A stretch of DNA of 8,217 bases from NCBI GenBank assembly GCA_018816665.1, contig JAHIVM010000272.1, positions 1 through 8,217 of the forward strand, read 5' to 3'. The stretch's first letter is position 1; each line of letters opens with the position of its first letter. The notes under the pieces are model-generated. The model had not been told where the DNA came from. It made no database searches and saw nothing but the letters and a program-made list of their open reading frames with translations. Made by a program: the position numbers and the translations under genes. This DNA is from Candidatus Zixiibacteriota bacterium. GTDB lineage: Bacteria; Zixibacteria; MSB-5A5; GN15; FEB-12. This document shows positions 5,860-8,217 of this stretch, in pieces.

Positions 5860-7353
5860 TCACGAACCCTGGGTGGACAGGTCCTCGGTCCACCACAGGA
5901 GATTCTCTTTCAGGCCTTCGTGGAAGCCCTGGTTTTCCTTGTAGCGAATGTTGCCGTCCTGATCGATGACGCACAGGAACGGGATACCCTTGACACCGTA
6001 GGCTTCGGCAATTTCATCGGTCCCGTACAGCAAAATCATGGAATAGTCGTTGTCTATCATGAACTGCTCGGGGTTGCCTCGTCCGCGTTCCCAGACATTG
6101 ATGGAGAACACTTTGACATCCTGGCCGTCCGTTTCGTGCACGAACTCGTTGATCAGAGGCATGGCCATGCGGCACGGTCCGCACCAGGTAGCCCAGAAAT
6201 CAAGGACAACAATCTGACCGCGCAGATCGGCCAACGCTACCGTATCACCTTTGACATCAACCAGTGACCAGTCCGGGGCCGGTTCGGAGACTTTGGTCGC
6301 CAGAGCCTCAACCTTGCGCTCGTCGGCGCCGTCGTCCCAGTTCTTTTTCACGGCCGTCATGACGGGATTCCAGCGGGCATCGGCGTGCAGGGGTTCAAGA
6401 TCGCTGTCGTCTTCGGTGTGCATAACGCGGGACCAGCCCTGCGCGAGAGCCTGGTTCAGGTAATTGAAGGCCTCATCGGTGTTGTTCATCAGGGAGTAGG
6501 TACACGCGATATCATACAGCACACCGGCATCGCGTTTATAGCCTTTTTTGCCCTTGTGGAACGTGATCAGTTCATCGTACGCCCGGGCATCGCGAAGAGC
6601 ACCGCTGTAGTAATGGTCGATATATTCATTGCGGAAGTCGGCCGTCTCAGAGGCGTAACGCTCATTGATCGCGTCTTCAATGATCTTGCGACCGTCCTTC
6701 AGGTTGCCCTTTCTCACTTCCAGCTCGGCAAATGCGATCGGCGATGCAAACCGGTAGTCCTTCTCAGCTGCCGCGGTGAGAGTTGCGTGGGCAGCTTCGA
6801 AGTTTCCGGAGAACACCTGGTACTCGTACAGAAAACTGGCGGCATACTCTTCTTCCGGTTCCAGCTCCATCAGGCGCTCAAAGATTACGCCGTCTTCCGG
6901 CAGCATAGCTCCCAGAGCGGCCGCATCGGGGCCATCGGGATTGCTGAACAGGCTCGATGAATAGGTGGCGGCAACAAGACGGTAGCCGTAGGACCAGCTC
7001 GGATCCAGTTCGGTGGCTTTACGACCGTAGTTGATTTGCTCCGCTGCAGTGGCAGCCACCCGGCCCGCAAGATACTGGAAGCGGGCGGAACCGGCGTTTT
7101 TGTCGGCCAGAGCAATACAGAACGTGCGAACGCCATCGGCATCGCGAGCTTCCCAGCGGCTCTGCACATCGCGCACCAGATCGATATCGGGGGCGTTTTC
7201 GATGAAGTCGCCAAACAGTTCGGCAATCTTGGCATCATCGGTCAGGGCGGCCAATTCGGTGTCGAAAGCCTCAGCGGTGTACACCCGCTGCTTGCCGCAT
7301 GACACCACCAGCATTAGCGCTATCAAGGTCAGGGCGATGGTCGCAAATCTCAT
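5860..7353 (-). CDS. Exported lipoprotein with TPR-like region and C-terminal TlpA/ResA-type thioredoxin domain
   Basis: I take the start at ATG 7353-7351, because GGAGG (complement of 7359-7363) lies 5 nt before it. An in-frame ATG at 7380 has no such site. The 497-residue product begins with Lys/Arg-poor MRF, a hydrophobic run and a lipobox, VVSC, giving a lipidated Cys19. Residues about 60-345 are helical and TPR-like, including YDIACTYSLMNNTDEAFNYLNQAL and a DLEPLHADARW motif common at TPR ends. Residues about 356-497 form a redoxin/AhpC-TSA domain with WCGPC (Cys391 and Cys394, codons 6183-6181 and 6174-6172), a GIPF cis-Pro at 458, and IDQDGNI. TlpA-like proteins reduce or shuffle disulfides outside the cytoplasm, often in cytochrome maturation or redox stress. 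No cytochrome genes are nearby, so the substrate is unknown. Cys461, three residues after the cis-Pro, is an extra cysteine close to the active site. The gene stands alone and converges on the anti-sigma gene. Confidence 0.9.
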   Translation of the reverse strand: MRFATIALTLIALMLVVSCGKQRVYTAEAFDTELAALTDDAKIAELFGDFIENAPDIDLVRDVQSRWEARDADGVRTFCIALADKNAGSARFQYLAGRVAATAAEQINYGRKATELDPSWSYGYRLVAATYSSSLFSNPDGPDAAALGAMLPEDGVIFERLMELEPEEEYAASFLYEYQVFSGNFEAAHATLTAAAEKDYRFASPIAFAELEVRKGNLKDGRKIIEDAINERYASETADFRNEYIDHYYSGALRDARAYDELITFHKGKKGYKRDAGVLYDIACTYSLMNNTDEAFNYLNQALAQGWSRVMHTEDDSDLEPLHADARWNPVMTAVKKNWDDGADERKVEALATKVSEPAPDWSLVDVKGDTVALADLRGQIVVLDFWATWCGPCRMAMPLINEFVHETDGQDVKVFSINVWERGRGNPEQFMIDNDYSMILLYGTDEIAEAYGVKGIPFLCVIDQDGNIRYKENQGFHEGLKENLLWWTEDLSTQGS

Positions 7354-7358
7354 AGTTG

Positions 7359-7363
7359 CCTCC
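7359..7363 (-). promoter_or_regulatory. Shine-Dalgarno site that fixes the lipoprotein start
   Basis: GGAGG on the minus strand lies 5 nt before ATG 7353-7351. It overlaps the codons that would follow the alternative ATG at 7380, and it decides for the shorter 497-residue form, whose signal peptide begins directly with MRF. Confidence 0.85.
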
Positions 7364-7466
7364 TGCTTACGGTAGAACATATCTACGTTCGTTTCTTATG
7401 TACGCGCTCATGGTCCATCGAGAGAGAGCTCGACGGTAGATCTTCGCACAAAACTAGCTTTCGGCA

Positions 7467-7491
7467 GGGCTAATCACAAGTGATTTTGCCC
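7467..7491. promoter_or_regulatory. Operator-like inverted repeat in the divergent intergenic region
   Basis: AATCAC-AA-GTGATT (7472-7485) is a perfect 6+6 palindrome with a 2-bp centre. It is extended by GGGC (7467-7470) and GCCC (7488-7491) with one unpaired T offset. It lies about 115 bp upstream of the minus-strand start and about 110 bp upstream of the plus-strand start, so a dimeric regulator bound here could act on either gene. A hairpin in a transcript is the alternative reading. Confidence 0.4.
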
Positions 7492-7516
7492 GGGTTTGTC
7501 CGGTTTTTCAGTGATC

Positions 7517-7574
7517 GCTTGTAAGCACTCCCGCAACGGGTTACGCGGCACATAGATATGCTTTGACAAGCACT
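7517..7574 (+). repeat. Two GCTT-spacer-AAGCACT repeats, the second overlapping the -35 box
   Basis: GCTT-GT-AAGCACT starts at 7517 and GCTT-TGAC-AAGCACT starts at 7560. The AAGCACT halves (7523-7529 and 7568-7574) are 45 bp apart. The second copy overlaps the TTGACA -35 element of the transporter promoter, where a repressor would be expected to bind. The spacers differ in length (2 and 4 bp), which weakens the operator reading. Confidence 0.3.
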
Positions 7575-7593
7575 GCAGAATTGCTGTTATACT
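7563..7593 (+). promoter_or_regulatory. Sigma-70-type promoter of the EamA transporter gene
   Basis: A perfect TTGACA (7563-7568) is followed after 18 nt by TTATAC (7587-7592), or after 19 nt by TATACT (7588-7593), a five-of-six match to the -10 consensus. Initiation would fall at about 7600-7602, immediately before the ATG at 7603. The implied mRNA has essentially no 5' leader. Confidence 0.7.
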
Positions 7594-7602
7594 CCCTCAA
7601 GT

Positions 7603-8217
7603 ATGACCCACTTCAGCCCTCGTGCCAAGACCCTGCTGGCCGACACCGGCCTGGTATATGCCGCCGCAATCTGGGGCGCTACCTTCTTCATGGTGAAAGG
7701 AGCGTTGGACAGTGTTGACCCGGTGGTAATGGTCGGCTATCGCTTTGTCGGCGCCGGATTGCTGCTGCTGGCGTACCTGCTGTACAAACGACACAATGTG
7801 CTCACCGGGATCGGCCCCGCCCTGACGCTGGGGGTTGTGCTCTGGGTCCTGTACGTCCCCCAAACCATCGGGCTGGAATACACGACCGCCTCCAACTCGG
7901 GTTTCATAACCGGCCTGTTTGTCCTGTTCGTGCCGCTGCTTATGTTGACCGTGTTTCGGCAACGGCCCACACTGCTCGAGACCGTTGCATCGGTAGTATC
8001 GTTGATCGGCCTGTGGATTCTCACGGGCGGGATGTCCGATGTCAACGTCGGCGATTTCCTGACCCTGATTACGGCAGTTGCGTATGCCCTGCACCTCCTG
8101 CTGGCGGATCGCTACATGAAGCGGGGGCTCAATCCGCTGGTCCTGAGTTGTCAGCAGTTCCTCGTTGTCGGAACACTCAGCTTCCTGACTGCGCTGGTAT
8201 TTGATCTGCCGCTGGCA
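7603..8217 (+). CDS. EamA/DMT-family membrane transporter, 3' partial
   Basis: Reading from ATG 7603 gives 205 codons with no stop before the window ends. The protein is strongly hydrophobic. The first segment, TGLVYAAAIWGATFFMVKGAL, has the WG(A/S)(T/S)F pattern of EamA helix 1. GYRFVGAGLLLLAYLL fits helix 2, and the ASNSGFITGLFVLFVPLLML segment is the helix-4 region usual in this family. Six or so membrane segments are visible before the cut, as expected for the first repeat and start of the second in a ten-helix drug/metabolite transporter. Such proteins export amino acids, metabolites or toxic compounds across the inner membrane; the substrate cannot be told. There is no Shine-Dalgarno sequence before the ATG, in keeping with a leaderless transcript. 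Confidence 0.88.
   Translation, partial: MTHFSPRAKTLLADTGLVYAAAIWGATFFMVKGALDSVDPVVMVGYRFVGAGLLLLAYLLYKRHNVLTGIGPALTLGVVLWVLYVPQTIGLEYTTASNSGFITGLFVLFVPLLMLTVFRQRPTLLETVASVVSLIGLWILTGGMSDVNVGDFLTLITAVAYALHLLLADRYMKRGLNPLVLSCQQFLVVGTLSFLTALVFDLPLA

Noticed and set aside
5039..5974. 311-codon open frame on the minus strand
   Set aside because: It lies antisense to the TPR region and runs across the bidirectional terminator. The protein lacks recognisable motifs and is explained by codon bias of the plus-strand gene in GC-rich DNA.
6385..6960. 191-codon plus-strand open frame
   Set aside because: Antisense to the lipoprotein/thioredoxin gene, which has a signal peptide, a Shine-Dalgarno site and WCGPC.
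7378..7380. Alternative upstream ATG for the lipoprotein gene
   Set aside because: The Shine-Dalgarno sequence lies downstream of it and would be translated. The extra nine residues also put charged residues before an otherwise complete lipoprotein signal peptide.
7597..8094. 165-codon minus-strand open frame
   Set aside because: Antisense to the EamA transporter frame. Its Gln/Gly/His-rich composition is typical of the complement of a membrane-protein gene.

Overview
The window is a GC-rich bacterial chromosomal segment. The first gene ends in a C-terminal tail with the 'LDQNYPNPFNPTTE' signature and an FlgD-like Ig fold. That tail is typical of secreted proteins in Bacteroidota-related (FCB group) and candidate-phylum lineages such as Zixibacteria, Calditrichaeota, KSB1, Marinimicrobia and Ignavibacteria. 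PKD-rich secreted proteases, a large TPR sensor and a TPR/TlpA lipoprotein fit that affiliation. The phylum is inferred from style, not from a marker gene.

Layout: (1) 2-2302 (+), the 3' part of a secreted subtilisin-like protease with three PKD domains, an inserted beta-sandwich domain, a further Ig-like domain and a sorting tail, closed by a hairpin terminator at 2357-2387. (2) 2303-2951, a 649-nt gap with no convincing protein gene but several inverted repeats, the best at 2413-2505 and 2517-2636, and a candidate promoter at 2889-2917. (3) 2952-3488 (+), an ECF sigma factor starting at TTG. Its stop overlaps the start of (4) 3488-5779 (+), a 763-aa membrane protein with an N-terminal HxxxCxxC anti-sigma zinc finger, one membrane segment, a TolB-N/FlgO-like domain and a long TPR array. 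(5) 5793-5831, a strong, probably bidirectional terminator between convergent genes. (6) 5860-7353 (-), a lipoprotein with a helical/TPR-like body and a C-terminal TlpA/ResA-type thioredoxin domain (WCGPC). (7) 7354-7602, a divergent intergenic region with palindromes and a good sigma-70-type promoter abutting the next start codon. (8) 7603-8217 (+), the 5' part of an EamA/DMT-family transporter, open to the window end.

The sigma factor and the zinc-finger/TPR protein form a translationally coupled two-gene signalling unit. The second protein should hold the sigma factor at the membrane and sense something through its extracytoplasmic TolB-like and TPR regions. The protease, the thioredoxin lipoprotein and the transporter are separate transcription units, and nothing in the sequence ties them to that circuit. 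The points most worth following up are the domain architecture of the anti-sigma protein, the structured intergenic region, and the apparently leaderless transporter transcript.
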